Below, piece after piece: positions 47,151-57,302 of a stretch of 64,000 bases of DNA. Made by a program: the position numbers and the translations under genes. The DNA comes from Falsihalocynthiibacter arcticus (GTDB taxonomy: Bacteria; Pseudomonadota; Alphaproteobacteria; Rhodobacterales; Rhodobacteraceae): NCBI RefSeq assembly GCF_000812665.2, contig NZ_CP014327.1, positions 1,087,001 to 1,151,000 on the forward strand. Reading direction: 5' to 3'. The notes below the pieces were generated by a model that was given only the letters and a program-made list of their open reading frames with translations, did no database searches and had not been told where the DNA came from. The stretch's first letter is position 1. Each line of letters begins with the position of its first letter.

Positions 47151-48289
47151 GGCTATACTCGGGGTTTTTGAACACCCGACTTTTGCATTGGTGGACTGAG
47201 CGAATGAGTTTCAGGTGTCTTTATGATCCGCCCTAATTTTCTTACCACTGCAGACCGCCTTGAGCTTTTATCCTGCGTGAAGCGCCAGCGTGAGGATTAC
47301 GGGGTTGCGCGGCGGGCGAATGCGCTTTCGCTGCTGAATGATGGGATGTCATGTGCCCAAATCGCAAAGGTTCTGTTTCTGGACGACGACACGGTGCGCA
47401 GCTGGCACAAGCAATATTTGGCTGAGGACTGGGAGGCCGTCGCCTACGATGGGTGGAAAGGCGGGCAGTCACGGATGACGATTGCTCATGAGGCGGATTT
47501 GAGCGAATGGCTTGAGGAACGGTTCTGCCGTTCAACGGCGCAGATCAGAGCCTATATGGGTGCAAAATTCAACATCCACTATCTCATTCTGGCTGCATCA
47601 AGCTTCTGGCCCGTCTGGGGTTCGAGTATCGCAAACCAAAGGCGCTGCCCCGTGTGGCTGACGTTGAAAAGCAGGCCGCATTCATCGCATTTCATACGAA
47701 CCTACTGAATAACTTGCCTGCCGACGAGGCCGTCGACTTCTCGGATGCAGTTCATCCGGAATATCAAAGCAAACCCAGCCATGGTTGGGCTCGCAAAGGG
47801 TCAAATCCCGCCATCCAAACGACATCTGGGCGCGTGAACATTCACGGCGCTCTGAACCTGGAAACCTTTGACGCGCCCTTCGTTGAACCAACCACCGTCG
47901 ATGGGGTCAGCTCCGTTTAGCTTCTCGCCAAAATTGAGGCCAGAAACCCTGACAAACGTATCATTCACGTCATTTGGGACAATGCCCCATACCACAAAGG
48001 CCCCAATGTCAGAGCGTTCCTGTCGCGCAAAAACTGTCGCATTCACCTGATCCAACTACCGCCCTATTGCCCTCATCTCAATCCCATTGAGAGGCTCTGG
48101 GCCGTCATGCACAGCCACGTCACCCATAATCGGCACTATCCAACGCAAAAACACTTCGCCAACCCAATCTTGAACTTTATGCGAGAGGTCGTCCCAAAAA
48201 AGTGGCGCAACTTTCGAGATCAAGTAACTGATAACTTCCGCATCATCTCACATCGCAACGTTCGGGTTGTGCTGTAGCCGCTGTATAGC
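47151..48289 (+). mobile_element. IS630-family insertion sequence, copy 2
   Basis: About 1,139 bp. The left end GGCTATACTCGGGG and the right end (read inward) GCTATACAGCGG are partial inverted repeats. It holds one transposase gene and shares most of its first 0.7 kb with copy 1 at 38391-38975, in opposite orientation. The right end lies 18 bases before the kpsE start. Confidence 0.85.
47223..48277 (+). pseudogene. IS630 transposase, copy 2, with frameshift and stop
   Basis: Full-length coding sequence for about 351 residues, broken twice. After GAKFNIHY one T is missing relative to copy 1 (CACTATCTC against CACTATTCTC), and at VDGVSSV a TAG interrupts. The remaining blocks are intact: PADEAVDFSDAVHPEY, IIHVIWDNAPYHKG and LPPYCPHLNPIERLW (the DDE catalytic set). 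A transposase supplied elsewhere could still move the element. Confidence 0.88.
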
Positions 48290-48306
48290 AATAGGCAAAT
48301 GATCAA

Positions 48307-49518
48307 ATGGGGAATCCAGTGTCGACACAGAAGGTAAATCCTGCCGCTCCCAAACCAGCGGCGGCAACACCAAAGCCAACCGTGGTTACCATTGCACCAC
48401 CAGCTAACAGAGCCAAATTAGAGCGGCGGCATGGGCTTATCGCTGTCCTTTTTGTCCTTATTGTTGTTGTGCCAGTGGGCCTCTGGGCCGGTTATCTTTA
48501 TCAACGTGCTGAAGATCAATTCGTATCCACCGTCGGATTTTCCGTTCGAACAGAAGAAGCGCAATCGCCACTGGATATATTGGGTGGCTTGGGTAGCCTT
48601 TCCGGATCGGGCTCCAGCGACGCGGATATTCTCTATGAATTCATCCAGAGCCAAATCATGGTCCAAACCATCGACGCACAACTCGACCTACGAAAGCTGT
48701 TCTCTATTCCCGAAACCGATCCAATTTTCTCGTTTGATCCGGAAGGTTCAATAGAAGATCTGGTTAAGTATTGGCAACGCATGATCCGCGTAAACTACGA
48801 TACCGGCACACAACTTATTGAACTCCAAGTTCGGGCCTTCACTCCGCAAGACGCCCAAAATATCGCACAAGCAATTTTTGAGGAAAACTCGCGAATGATT
48901 AACGCGCTTAGCGCGATTGCCAGAGAAGACACAACGCGTTACGCCCGCGAAGAGCTGGACAAATCCGTCGCGCGCCTGAAAATCGCGCGGGAGAATATGA
49001 CTCAATTTAGGCTGCAACATCAAATCGCCGACCCGGAAACAGAAATCGTGGTGCAAACGGGCCTAATGAATGCCCTTCAACAACGGCTTTCGGACGCTCT
49101 GATCGAACTTGATTTGCTCAGTGACATTGCGTCGAAAACCGACCCTCGGATCACCCTCGCCCAGCGAAAAATCGACGTTATTCATGCGCGGATCAATGAT
49201 GAACGGCGGAAGTTTGGGTCCAATCCAACCGGCCAAGGTGGCGAAGATTTTTCCACAATGATCGGCGAATTTGAAAGCCTGATTGTTGATCGTGAGTTTG
49301 CCGAGAAATCCTATCTTGCCGCCCTGCAGGCCTATGATTTTGCTTTGGCCGAGGCCAGTCGTCAGAGCCGGTATTTGGCTGCCTATGTGAAACCAACCTT
49401 GGCAGAAACAGCCCTTCATCCAAAACGCGAGCTACTGTTAGGTCTAGCAGCCCTGTTTTTATTCATGATCTGGGCAATTCTAACGCTGGTCCTATATTCC
49501 ATCCGAGATCGCCGGTAA
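48307..49518 (+). CDS. kpsE: Capsule polysaccharide export protein KpsE/CtrB-like
   Basis: A 403-residue inner-membrane polysaccharide co-polymerase. A Pro/Ala-rich cytoplasmic leader is followed by a membrane segment (about 44-66, LIAVLFVLIVVVPVGLWAG), a long periplasmic domain with helical coiled-coil regions (about 210-330), and a second membrane segment at the C-terminus (ELLLGLAALFLFMIWAILTLVLYSI). This is the KpsE/BexC architecture of ABC-dependent capsule export. A GTG at 48319 after GGGGAA is an alternative start. It is followed by kpsT after 4 bases. Confidence 0.85.
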   Translation: MGNPVSTQKVNPAAPKPAAATPKPTVVTIAPPANRAKLERRHGLIAVLFVLIVVVPVGLWAGYLYQRAEDQFVSTVGFSVRTEEAQSPLDILGGLGSLSGSGSSDADILYEFIQSQIMVQTIDAQLDLRKLFSIPETDPIFSFDPEGSIEDLVKYWQRMIRVNYDTGTQLIELQVRAFTPQDAQNIAQAIFEENSRMINALSAIAREDTTRYAREELDKSVARLKIARENMTQFRLQHQIADPETEIVVQTGLMNALQQRLSDALIELDLLSDIASKTDPRITLAQRKIDVIHARINDERRKFGSNPTGQGGEDFSTMIGEFESLIVDREFAEKSYLAALQAYDFALAEASRQSRYLAAYVKPTLAETALHPKRELLLGLAALFLFMIWAILTLVLYSIRDRR

Positions 49519-49522
49519 TTCG

Positions 49523-50206
49523 ATGATTCAGCTTTCAAATCTCAGCAAGACTTTCTTTCTGAATGGGAAGTCCAAAGTTGTTGCGAAGAACATTAATGCG
49601 GTCTTCCCGTCTGGTGTTTCGATTGGGCTTTTGGGGCGAAATGGAGCAGGCAAATCCACGATGCTGCAAATGATTTCCGGCACGCAACGGCCAACCTCTG
49701 GTTCGATAAGTTCAACAGGGTCAATTTCCTATCCGGTTGGTTTTGCAGGAAGCTTTCATCCGGAACTCACAGGGTCTCAAAATGCACGGTTCGTTGCGCG
49801 TATTTACGGTGTGGATACGGAAAAATTGACCGAATTTGTTAAAGATTTCGCCGAATTGGGCGTGCACTTCGACCTACCGTTTCGAACCTATTCCTCGGGA
49901 ATGCGATCGCGTTTGGCATTTGGCGTATCGATGGGAATCAAATTTGATACCTACCTCGTGGATGAGGTTACATCTGTTGGCGACGCTGCGTTTCAAACAA
50001 AAAGTTCCGCGCTTTTTCAAGAACGCATGAAGACGAGTGGCGCAATTGTTGTGTCTCACTCCCTGCCGATGATAAGGAAATTGTGTTCGGCCGGTGCGGT
50101 TCTAGAGAAAGGCCGCCTTTTTTACTACGACGGTATTGAAGATGCCATTAAGCACTATAACCACGTGATTCAGGGTCGAACCCCGCCTTGGATTGTCGAA
50201 TACTAG
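49523..50206 (+). CDS. kpsT: Capsule ABC transporter ATP-binding protein KpsT-like
   Basis: A 227-residue ABC ATPase. The Walker A is GRNGAGKST (38-46), the signature YSSGMRSR is at about 123-130 and Walker B is YLVDEVTSVGD. The short ATPase with the extended SGSISSTGSISYP segment is the KpsT/CtrD type. It would work with a KpsM permease, not found in this window. It is convergent with ugd, 22 bases away. Confidence 0.87.
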   Translation: MIQLSNLSKTFFLNGKSKVVAKNINAVFPSGVSIGLLGRNGAGKSTMLQMISGTQRPTSGSISSTGSISYPVGFAGSFHPELTGSQNARFVARIYGVDTEKLTEFVKDFAELGVHFDLPFRTYSSGMRSRLAFGVSMGIKFDTYLVDEVTSVGDAAFQTKSSALFQERMKTSGAIVVSHSLPMIRKLCSAGAVLEKGRLFYYDGIEDAIKHYNHVIQGRTPPWIVEY

Positions 50207-50227
50207 CCGTATCCCACGGAATAGAGC

Positions 50228-51394
50228 CTAATCAGAGCCAAAAAGATCACGCGTAAACACTTTGTCAGCGACACTAAGAAGCTCGCTGGATGTTCGGTTT
50301 GCCACGATCACATCGGAACATCTTTTGAATTCCTCAAAGTCCGAGAAAACCTTGGAATGGAAAAATTCTTTTTCACGCAAAGCGGGTTCATAGACAATTA
50401 CGTCAATACCCTTGGCCTTAATCCGCTTCATGATCCCTTGAATCGAACTTTGGCGAAAATTGTCTGAGCCTGTTTTCATAACAAGGCGATATATACCGAC
50501 AACTTTAGGGCCACGTGCGATGATTTGATCGGCGACAAAATCTTTGCGGGTGCGGTTCGCATCCACAATGGCACGGATCAAGTTTTGTGGAACCTCCGAA
50601 TAGTTTGCCAACAATTGCTTGCTGTCTTTGGGTAGGCAATACCCGCCATATCCAAACGACGGGTTGTTGTAATGGCTTCCAATGCGTGGATCCAAGCCAA
50701 CACCTTCAATAATCTGACGTGCATCCATTCCCGAAGCCAAGGCGTAACTGTCCAATTCGTTAAAATAGGCAACGCGCATCGCCAAGAACGTATTAGCAAA
50801 AAGTTTGATCGCTTCTGCTTCGGATGCGCCAGTAAAAAGGGTCTCGATGTCCTCTTTTATAGCGCCTTCCTTCAGCAGATCAGCGAATATCTTCGCCCGC
50901 TCGCTCTTTTCACCGACAACAATTCGGCTAGGATATAGGTTATCATAAAGTGCACTCCCTTCCCGTAGGAATTCGGGGCTAAAAACAACTTGAGTAGTCT
51001 CTAACTCCGCTGAAATTCTCTTTGTAAAACCCACTGGTATCGTTGATTTTACAACAATGGTTGCCGTGGTGTTCACGGAAATGACTTCCTTGATAACCGC
51101 CTCAACTGTGGATGTATCAAAGAAATTTGTCGAGGGATCGTAATTGGTTGGCGTCGCAACAATGACATAGTCGGCATCACTATAGGCGCGATTCCGATCG
51201 TCTGTTGCCAACAGTGAAAGTTGCTTATTGCTCAAAAATTCCTGAAGTTCCGCGTCTGCAACTGGGCTTCGGCGCGCATTCACCGCCTCCACACGTGATA
51301 TGTCCAAATCCACAGCGATCACGTCGTTATTTTGTGCCAATAAGACCGCATTTGACAAGCCCACATACCCAATCCCAGCTACACAAATCTTCAC
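50228..51394 (-). CDS. ugd: UDP-glucose 6-dehydrogenase
   Basis: A 388-residue enzyme that oxidises UDP-glucose to UDP-glucuronic acid for capsule or LPS. The NAD motif [15 protein letters not shown] is at the start, [10 protein letters not shown] in the middle and the catalytic cysteine is in [11 protein letters not shown] (C253). It is the short Ugd type. It is convergent with the kps genes and probably supplies a sugar precursor for the same polysaccharide. Confidence 0.93.
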   Translation of the reverse strand: MKICVAGIGYVGLSNAVLLAQNNDVIAVDLDISRVEAVNARRSPVADAELQEFLSNKQLSLLATDDRNRAYSDADYVIVATPTNYDPSTNFFDTSTVEAVIKEVISVNTTATIVVKSTIPVGFTKRISAELETTQVVFSPEFLREGSALYDNLYPSRIVVGEKSERAKIFADLLKEGAIKEDIETLFTGASEAEAIKLFANTFLAMRVAYFNELDSYALASGMDARQIIEGVGLDPRIGSHYNNPSFGYGGYCLPKDSKQLLANYSEVPQNLIRAIVDANRTRKDFVADQIIARGPKVVGIYRLVMKTGSDNFRQSSIQGIMKRIKAKGIDVIVYEPALREKEFFHSKVFSDFEEFKRCSDVIVANRTSSELLSVADKVFTRDLFGSD

Positions 51395-51661
51395 GTCAAT
51401 TCCTAACTTTAAAACTCATATTCTCGTACGCTTGTTCTATCAGAGGTTCAGAAAAGACACACACTGAATTCAACCCTCGCAAGAACACGGTTCAATTCTG
51501 TTGCTCAACTGGACAATTTCTTGCCTTGCGATCTAAGCTACCGGCTATACTGTTCCCAAATATTGTATGGGTGGGATTTGATTTTCGTGACAAGAAACGC
51601 ACGAAAACCCAGCGTAAGACACGTATTGTTACGCTCAAACATGGGCAATTGAGGGCTAAGT

Positions 51662-52603
51662 ATGAACATTCAGGAATTCCCCTTACAGCGGGCTGGCGCC
51701 GATCTTGACCATTTGCTGGAAAAAGCAAAATCCTTTGATCCCGTTGTCACCGCCGTGATCCATCCTTGTGATGCGCTGTCCTTAGCTGGAGCCCTTAAAG
51801 CGTGGGATCTTAAGCTAATTGTGCCCATTCTAGTTGGCCCAGAGAAACGAATTCGGAGCGTGGCCGATCAAGAAGGTCTTTCGTTGGACGGGGTTAGAAT
51901 CGTTGACTCCGAGCATAGTCACGACTCGGCCGAGCGTGCGGTTCGCCTTGTACGCGAGGCGAATGCTCAGGCCTTGATGAAGGGTGCGCTACACACTGAC
52001 GAAATAATGACCGCCGTATTGGACAAAACGGAGGGTTTGCGAACAGAGCGCCGTATGACCCATGTGTTCTTTATGGACGTGCCAGCTTATCCAAAGCCGC
52101 TCCTTATCACCGACGCTGCAATCAATATCGCGCCCGACTTATTGACCAAGGCCGACATTGTTCAAAATGCGATAGACCTTGGGATTGCGCTTGGAATATC
52201 GGTACCAAAAGTTGCCATTTTGTCAGCCGTCGAAACGGTTAATCCACGTATACCCTCAACAATTGAAGCTGCAGCGCTTTGTAAAATGGCGGAGCGTGGC
52301 CAGATAATAGGTGGCATCGTCGATGGCCCTCTGGCATTTGACAACGCTATTTCACTTCAGGCTGCCAAGGCGAAAGGGATCATTTCCGATGTCGCCGGCC
52401 ACGCAGATATTCTTGTCGCACCAGACCTAGAATCCGGAAATATGATCGCCAAGCAGCTTACGTATCTTGCGGGTGCGGAATCAGCAGGACTGGTTTTGGG
52501 CGCACGCGTCCCCATAATTTTAACCAGCCGCGCTGACGGAATCCGCAGCCGTATCGCCTCCTCGGCGCTCGCGTCCCTTTATAGAGCTTCTCAGTTCAAA
52601 TGA
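51662..52603 (+). CDS. Phosphate acetyl/butyryltransferase family protein
   Basis: A 313-residue phosphotransacylase that converts an acyl-CoA to an acyl phosphate. Landmarks are LMKGALHTDEIMTAVLDK, THVFFMDVPAYPKPLLITDAA and DVAGHADILVAPDLESGNM(I)AKQL, characteristic of the phosphate acyltransferase family. It is of the short form without the N-terminal domain. It overlaps ackA by 4 bases, so the two form a phosphotransacylase-kinase pair that interconverts acyl-CoA and the free acid with ATP gain. Confidence 0.88.
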   Translation: MNIQEFPLQRAGADLDHLLEKAKSFDPVVTAVIHPCDALSLAGALKAWDLKLIVPILVGPEKRIRSVADQEGLSLDGVRIVDSEHSHDSAERAVRLVREANAQALMKGALHTDEIMTAVLDKTEGLRTERRMTHVFFMDVPAYPKPLLITDAAINIAPDLLTKADIVQNAIDLGIALGISVPKVAILSAVETVNPRIPSTIEAAALCKMAERGQIIGGIVDGPLAFDNAISLQAAKAKGIISDVAGHADILVAPDLESGNMIAKQLTYLAGAESAGLVLGARVPIILTSRADGIRSRIASSALASLYRASQFK

Positions 52604-53757
52604 GGGCGGTTCTTACGCTCAATGCTGGATCATCCACACTGAAGTTCAGTCTCTATCAAGCCTTAAAAGAGCCGAAACTCATTTTGTCCGGCATGGTCGA
52701 CAATATAGCAGGTGCCGCTGAACTTATCCTCAATCGAGGTGGCAAAAGAACCGATACTCCCGTCCAGGCGGACACACCTCAAAGTGCCTTGGACGCAGTT
52801 CTGTCGGGGCTGTCCAGCGATTTCGCGAAACTGGATATTGTCGCTGTCGGCCATCGGATCGTACATGGTGGTACGCGATTTAGCGCTCCCGAAATCCTCA
52901 CACCCGAAACGATGGAAGCACTGGGCGAACTGACGCCCCTTGCGCCACTTCATCAACCATTCAATCTCGCGGGTGTACGCATCGCGCAAATCGCCTTTCC
53001 ATCTGCGATTCAAATCGGTTGCTTTGACACCGCCTTTCACCGTGAGCACCCTTGGGTGAATGACACTTTCGCGCTCCCCCGAGAGTTCTATGACCAAGGT
53101 ATTCGACGCTACGGATTTCACGGGTTGAGCTATGAATTTGTAACCGAAGAGCTTATGCGTCGCTATCCGGATCTCAAAGACAAGCGGATCATTATCGCTC
53201 ACCTAGGGAACGGTGCGTCTATGTGTGCGATCAAAAACGGAAAAAGCCGCGCGTCTTCGATGGGCTTCTCGGCTCTTGATGGCCTACCGATGGGAACCCG
53301 CTGCGGACAAATTGATCCCGGAGTAATACTCCACCTCATTGAGCAAAAAGGGATGACGACACAGGAGGTTACGCATCTTTTGTACCATCAAAGTGGCATG
53401 AAAGGTCTGTCCGGAATTTCCGGCGACATGCGAGAGTTATTAGCGTCTGATGCTCCGGCAGCCAAGGAAGCGTTGGACTATTATGTGTTCCGAGCCCGAC
53501 GGGAAATTGGGGCATTAACAGCAGTTCTTGAGGGTCTTGACGCGTTTGTTTTTTGCGGAGGTGTTGGAGAAAATTCCGCCGTTCTTCGGCAACGTATAAC
53601 CAGCGGTCTTGGCTATCTCGGCCTCTTCGTAGACCCCATTAGAAACGCCCGGAATGCTTCGCAGACCGGTACAGGGCCCGTTCAAGTATTGACGATCCCA
53701 ACGGACGAAGAATATGTGATCGCTCGCGCTGCGGTGCAATCGCTAAACAGTCTCTAA
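52600..53757 (+). CDS. ackA: Acetate/propionate kinase
   Basis: A 385-residue ASKHA-fold kinase. It has LTLNAGSSTLKFSLYQAL at the N-terminus, GHRIVHGG, FDTAFH, RRYGFHGLSYEFV, HLGNGASMCAIKNG and FCGGVGENS. It transfers phosphate between acyl phosphate and ADP. It is translationally coupled to the phosphotransacylase gene upstream and convergent, with a 4-base overlap, to the HemY-like gene. Confidence 0.93.
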   Translation: MRAVLTLNAGSSTLKFSLYQALKEPKLILSGMVDNIAGAAELILNRGGKRTDTPVQADTPQSALDAVLSGLSSDFAKLDIVAVGHRIVHGGTRFSAPEILTPETMEALGELTPLAPLHQPFNLAGVRIAQIAFPSAIQIGCFDTAFHREHPWVNDTFALPREFYDQGIRRYGFHGLSYEFVTEELMRRYPDLKDKRIIIAHLGNGASMCAIKNGKSRASSMGFSALDGLPMGTRCGQIDPGVILHLIEQKGMTTQEVTHLLYHQSGMKGLSGISGDMRELLASDAPAAKEALDYYVFRARREIGALTAVLEGLDAFVFCGGVGENSAVLRQRITSGLGYLGLFVDPIRNARNASQTGTGPVQVLTIPTDEEYVIARAAVQSLNSL

Positions 53758-55208
53758 TCAGAGGTCTTTGGTTCATCTGGGACTATTTCAGCATCCTGAA
53801 CGTCTTCCTCATCATCCAAGTCGTCGTTACGAATACTCTCGGTAATGAGCGCCAGCATTGAAGCAGAATTTGTTGATTCACTTTCGGGTTCTGATGGCGT
53901 TTTCCAACTCAACGTGTCAATGCTATTACATTTTGTACAAACGGGCACCCAAACACCATGCACTTGCCCACAGTTATCGCAAACCCATGCCTCGCTTCGG
54001 GGGGCGGTGACCGCTTTTGCAAGCCATCCCCGAACAGTCGCATCGTCCGCGCCTTCACCCCGTTCAATCGCCGCCATCAATGCCAAACTACGGGAGGACG
54101 GTGACGTTTCTGCCAATGTCCCCATTTTTCTCCGCGCCGTGGGAAAGTCTTCCGCAGAAATAAGAAGCTCCGCCAAAAGCATTATCGTCTCGGGGTGGCC
54201 TGTGCGCTGATTGGTGAGGGCCTCAAATCGCTTCAACCGCGCTTTTGCATCTTCGTTTGGATCAATTCGAGCAAAGGCTGCCGCCAAATCGGGATGGGGT
54301 TGGGCTGCCCACGCTTTTTTCAACAACCGCGCAGCAAGCTTTGGTTTGCCCTGCTCTATATAGACATCCGCGGCCAAAACGGACGCCGGGATTAAGTCGG
54401 GAGATTGTTTTTGTGTGGCAATCGCGGCTTCACGTGCCTCGATCGTTGACGTTTCATCCAAAAGGATACTGACTTCGGACAACGCCAATACAGCGTCGCG
54501 TCGCTTATAAACATCCCTTGGAATCGCCCCTGTCTTGACCTGAGATTTAAGGGTGCGGCGCGCGCCTTGCCAGTCATGTTTTTCGGTCTGAAGTTGCAAC
54601 AACGTGTTCTGGGTTTCAGTGTGTCGTGGTTTTAAGGCAAAAGCCTTTTCCGCAAGGGCCAGCGCTGTCACTGTATCGCCTTGTGCGAGTTTCTGTTTCA
54701 TTATCCCACGCACGCCAACGAAACGCGTGCGCTCATCGGTAAGTAACCGCCTGTAAACTTCCTCAGCTTTTTGCGTGTCTCCGGAGATTTCAGCAGCCTG
54801 CGCAGTCAATAAATTCGTCAATTCGGGCCGGTTTAGATACTTGTCAGCACGCGCGGCCTTCGCCATCGCAACGCGACTTTCACCCGACGAAAGCGCCATC
54901 ATTCCCTGCGCCAATGCCTCATATCCCTTGCGCTCACGGTTGCGATCAAAGTACCGCGAAATCGCGGTTTCGTCGCCACTCAGGAAACGTATGACGGCCA
55001 CAACAAGTCCTACGATTTTGATCAAGAGCCACACCAAAACAAGGAAAGCAACCGAAACGATTGCCGCCTGCAATGGCTGCAACGTAAATTCAGTGTTTGC
55101 GACCGCAATCCGAATTCCCTCGTTCGACTCAGCTAATATTCCAGCGCCCAGCGCGAGCGCAGCAATAAGAACCACAAAAGATAGAATTTTTACTAGTGAC
55201 CAAATCAT
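53754..55208 (-). CDS. HemY-like TPR membrane protein
   Basis: A 484-residue protein with two N-terminal membrane helices (about 5-25 and 45-70) and a helical repeat region to about 420 (tetratricopeptide pattern, e.g. LTAQAAEISGDTQKAEEVYRRLL). This is the proteobacterial HemY-N family, named from E. coli hemY but not an enzyme of haem synthesis; its role there is not settled. A short acidic tail and a CxxC...CTKCN zinc-finger-like element (WVCDNCGQVHGVWVPVCTKC) follow. It lies 10 bases downstream of the Mic60-like gene. Confidence 0.85.
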   Translation of the reverse strand: MIWSLVKILSFVVLIAALALGAGILAESNEGIRIAVANTEFTLQPLQAAIVSVAFLVLVWLLIKIVGLVVAVIRFLSGDETAISRYFDRNRERKGYEALAQGMMALSSGESRVAMAKAARADKYLNRPELTNLLTAQAAEISGDTQKAEEVYRRLLTDERTRFVGVRGIMKQKLAQGDTVTALALAEKAFALKPRHTETQNTLLQLQTEKHDWQGARRTLKSQVKTGAIPRDVYKRRDAVLALSEVSILLDETSTIEAREAAIATQKQSPDLIPASVLAADVYIEQGKPKLAARLLKKAWAAQPHPDLAAAFARIDPNEDAKARLKRFEALTNQRTGHPETIMLLAELLISAEDFPTARRKMGTLAETSPSSRSLALMAAIERGEGADDATVRGWLAKAVTAPRSEAWVCDNCGQVHGVWVPVCTKCNSIDTLSWKTPSEPESESTNSASMLALITESIRNDDLDDEEDVQDAEIVPDEPKTSD

Positions 55209-55218
55209 GAGGGCTCTC

Positions 55219-56445
55219 TTAATTCTCTGAAATTGAGGAAACGAAGGTTTGGATGGCGGCTTGTGTCTCTAATCTGTAAGTTGCGGACTTCATCCAATCC
55301 GCCATTGCTTGTTGGCTCGCTGGAGGAAGGGACGAAATTTCTGAAAGCGCCTCTTGGAGGTTTGCATCTCCAACTGCAGCCTCGGCCCTAGAAAGGATGG
55401 CATCGGGATCATCGCCAGCACGCGGTTCCAATGATCTCGCTCCAGTTTGACTGCGCAAAAAGGCGCCTAATCGGTCAATCGCACTTTCGTCCGTCGTTTC
55501 ATACGCAACTGCAGCAATAGCGGCGCGTGCCGCAGATGGGAACGCTCTGCGCAGGTCCGCCACGGTCGCCACGCCAGAAATCGAAGCGGCTTGCAATTGA
55601 GCGGATGCTTCTTTTCCGGTTGCTTTTGTAATATCAGTCAAAGCGGCGTCAAAAGAGTTACCGCCTTCAATCGCCGAATTAATATTGGACATTCCAGCCC
55701 TTAATAGAGCCGCATTAGCGATCGCAGTTGCCCCAGCCTGAAGCTCTTCGGCTTGGCTTGTGGCCTTAGATATCTTGGCTTCCGCCTCTTTGGCCACGGT
55801 TTCAATTTGGGTTTTTTGCGCCGCCAGTGTTTCACGCATAGCTGTCAATTCCCGCTCGTAAGCAGCGACCGCAGCATCAGAGGCATCATTGCTAGAAATC
55901 GGGCGTTTTTCAAGATCGGTTAATCTTACTGAAAGCTGTTCGACACTCGCACTCAAAGCATCAAGTTCAGCATTTACACCTACAACATCCTGCTTATTTT
56001 CTTGGCTAAGTGCCGTCAGTTCTGAAGTGTATTTCACTTCATCGACTTTGCCGCCCAACGCATCGGTTTGCGTCTCAATCATTCGTTTGAGTTCAACTAT
56101 TTCGGTTGATTGGGATGCGATCTTGGCGTCCATTTCACTCGTGTCTTTGCCCGCAACAGGCCACCCTTCGGGCACGACTTGCGCCACACCAAACCCAAGA
56201 ATTGCAGCAACCGCGCCACCAAGGAGCGCGGGAATGCCTGCCCTTTTTTTGGCGACTGGCTCGATATTCCCGTCGGCATCCGGCTTTTCCGAAGCAACGT
56301 CTGCATCTGGCGCGATATCTGGAATGACAGCCTCATCCCGCGCTTCAACTTCGACAACTTCACTATCGACAGTTTCGACAACAGGTTCAGATTCCGCGTT
56401 CGTTTCTTCAATTTGTGCGTTTTCGGGAGAAGTCTTATTGGTCAC
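55219..56445 (-). CDS. Mitofilin/Mic60-like protein (COG4223)
   Basis: A 408-residue single-span membrane protein: an acidic N-terminal tail of about 65 residues, a membrane segment (about 70-90, AGIPALLGGAVAAILGFGVAQVV), then a long coiled coil (about 110-260) and a C-terminal domain with conserved QAAASI-like and FRRAFPSAARAAIAA segments. The domain order matches alphaproteobacterial Mic60 homologues, which shape intracytoplasmic membranes. It sits in the conserved hemD-mic60-hemY block, and is cotranscribed with hemY. Confidence 0.85.
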   Translation of the reverse strand: MTNKTSPENAQIEETNAESEPVVETVDSEVVEVEARDEAVIPDIAPDADVASEKPDADGNIEPVAKKRAGIPALLGGAVAAILGFGVAQVVPEGWPVAGKDTSEMDAKIASQSTEIVELKRMIETQTDALGGKVDEVKYTSELTALSQENKQDVVGVNAELDALSASVEQLSVRLTDLEKRPISSNDASDAAVAAYERELTAMRETLAAQKTQIETVAKEAEAKISKATSQAEELQAGATAIANAALLRAGMSNINSAIEGGNSFDAALTDITKATGKEASAQLQAASISGVATVADLRRAFPSAARAAIAAVAYETTDESAIDRLGAFLRSQTGARSLEPRAGDDPDAILSRAEAAVGDANLQEALSEISSLPPASQQAMADWMKSATYRLETQAAIQTFVSSISEN

Positions 56446-56534
56446 GAAAAGTCCCTTTCTAGCATCACATTAACAATAGCCATCCGTGACGCATATCACA
56501 ATCAAGTTAGGTTTGCGCGCGTGCAATGCAAGGT

Positions 56535-57239
56535 TCAATCGTTGAAAAATCGCGCTACAATTTGAAGCATCATATCTCCGGTTGGTAGCCGAGGTACAAC
56601 AATATTTTTGCGAAAAGGTGTTGGAAGTCGGCTGGCTACATTTTGACTCAGCGCAACGACCTTTATTTCATGAGCGCGCGCGAGCGGAAGATTGAGGTTT
56701 TGAATTTGCTCAGAAAACAATGCAGCCGTTCGTGGCGAAAACAGAGGAGCCACCACGGTTTTTTCCCCCTTCAAAAGGAATTGTGCCCGTTGCGTCAACG
56801 GCAATGCATTTTGCAGGTACACAACTAGCTCTACGCACCTAATCCCAGCGGTTTTCAGTTGGCTGGCGACATCGCCCTGTGTAAACGCGCCATGCAAATG
56901 GATAAGCTCCATTTCTGGCGGGTTAGAGACAATTTTCTGCACAAGAACAGAGGCCGTCTCTCCAACCTCTCTCACGTTGAAACCAGCCTTTCTCGCGAAT
57001 TCTGCCGTGATGTCGCCAACACAATATGCAGGCCTTCCCGCGCCCGTGCCTGCTCCAAGAACCCCGTTGCGGGATGAAAAAATCGCAGCTTCAAATCCCA
57101 CATCATACTGCAAATATTCGATCTCAATAAGAGGTGAATAAGTCACGTCCTCTTCAGGACCAAGATTGAGCCTGTTAGCAAAGTCTTGGGCCGCTTGGAT
57201 GGGACGTGTAAGTAATAGGGCTGGATGTTTTGAAATCAT
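56535..57239 (-). CDS. hemD: Uroporphyrinogen-III synthase
   Basis: A 234-residue enzyme that closes and inverts ring D to make uroporphyrinogen III for haem, cobalamin and bacteriochlorophyll. It starts PALLLTRPIQAAQDFANRL and has two similar lobes; YCVGDITAEFARKAGF and SPRTAALFSEQI are conserved blocks. The ATG at 57239 gives the family length; upstream in-frame codons to 57746 lie antisense to tsaD. It is divergent from tsaD with 63 bases between starts. Confidence 0.85.
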   Translation of the reverse strand: MISKHPALLLTRPIQAAQDFANRLNLGPEEDVTYSPLIEIEYLQYDVGFEAAIFSSRNGVLGAGTGAGRPAYCVGDITAEFARKAGFNVREVGETASVLVQKIVSNPPEMELIHLHGAFTQGDVASQLKTAGIRCVELVVYLQNALPLTQRAQFLLKGEKTVVAPLFSPRTAALFSEQIQNLNLPLARAHEIKVVALSQNVASRLPTPFRKNIVVPRLPTGDMMLQIVARFFND

Positions 57240-57302
57240 TGACGAACTACTGGATTGTTTAGATTGAGCGGGAATGTTACCTGCGAATAGAAAGGAGCGC
57301 CA

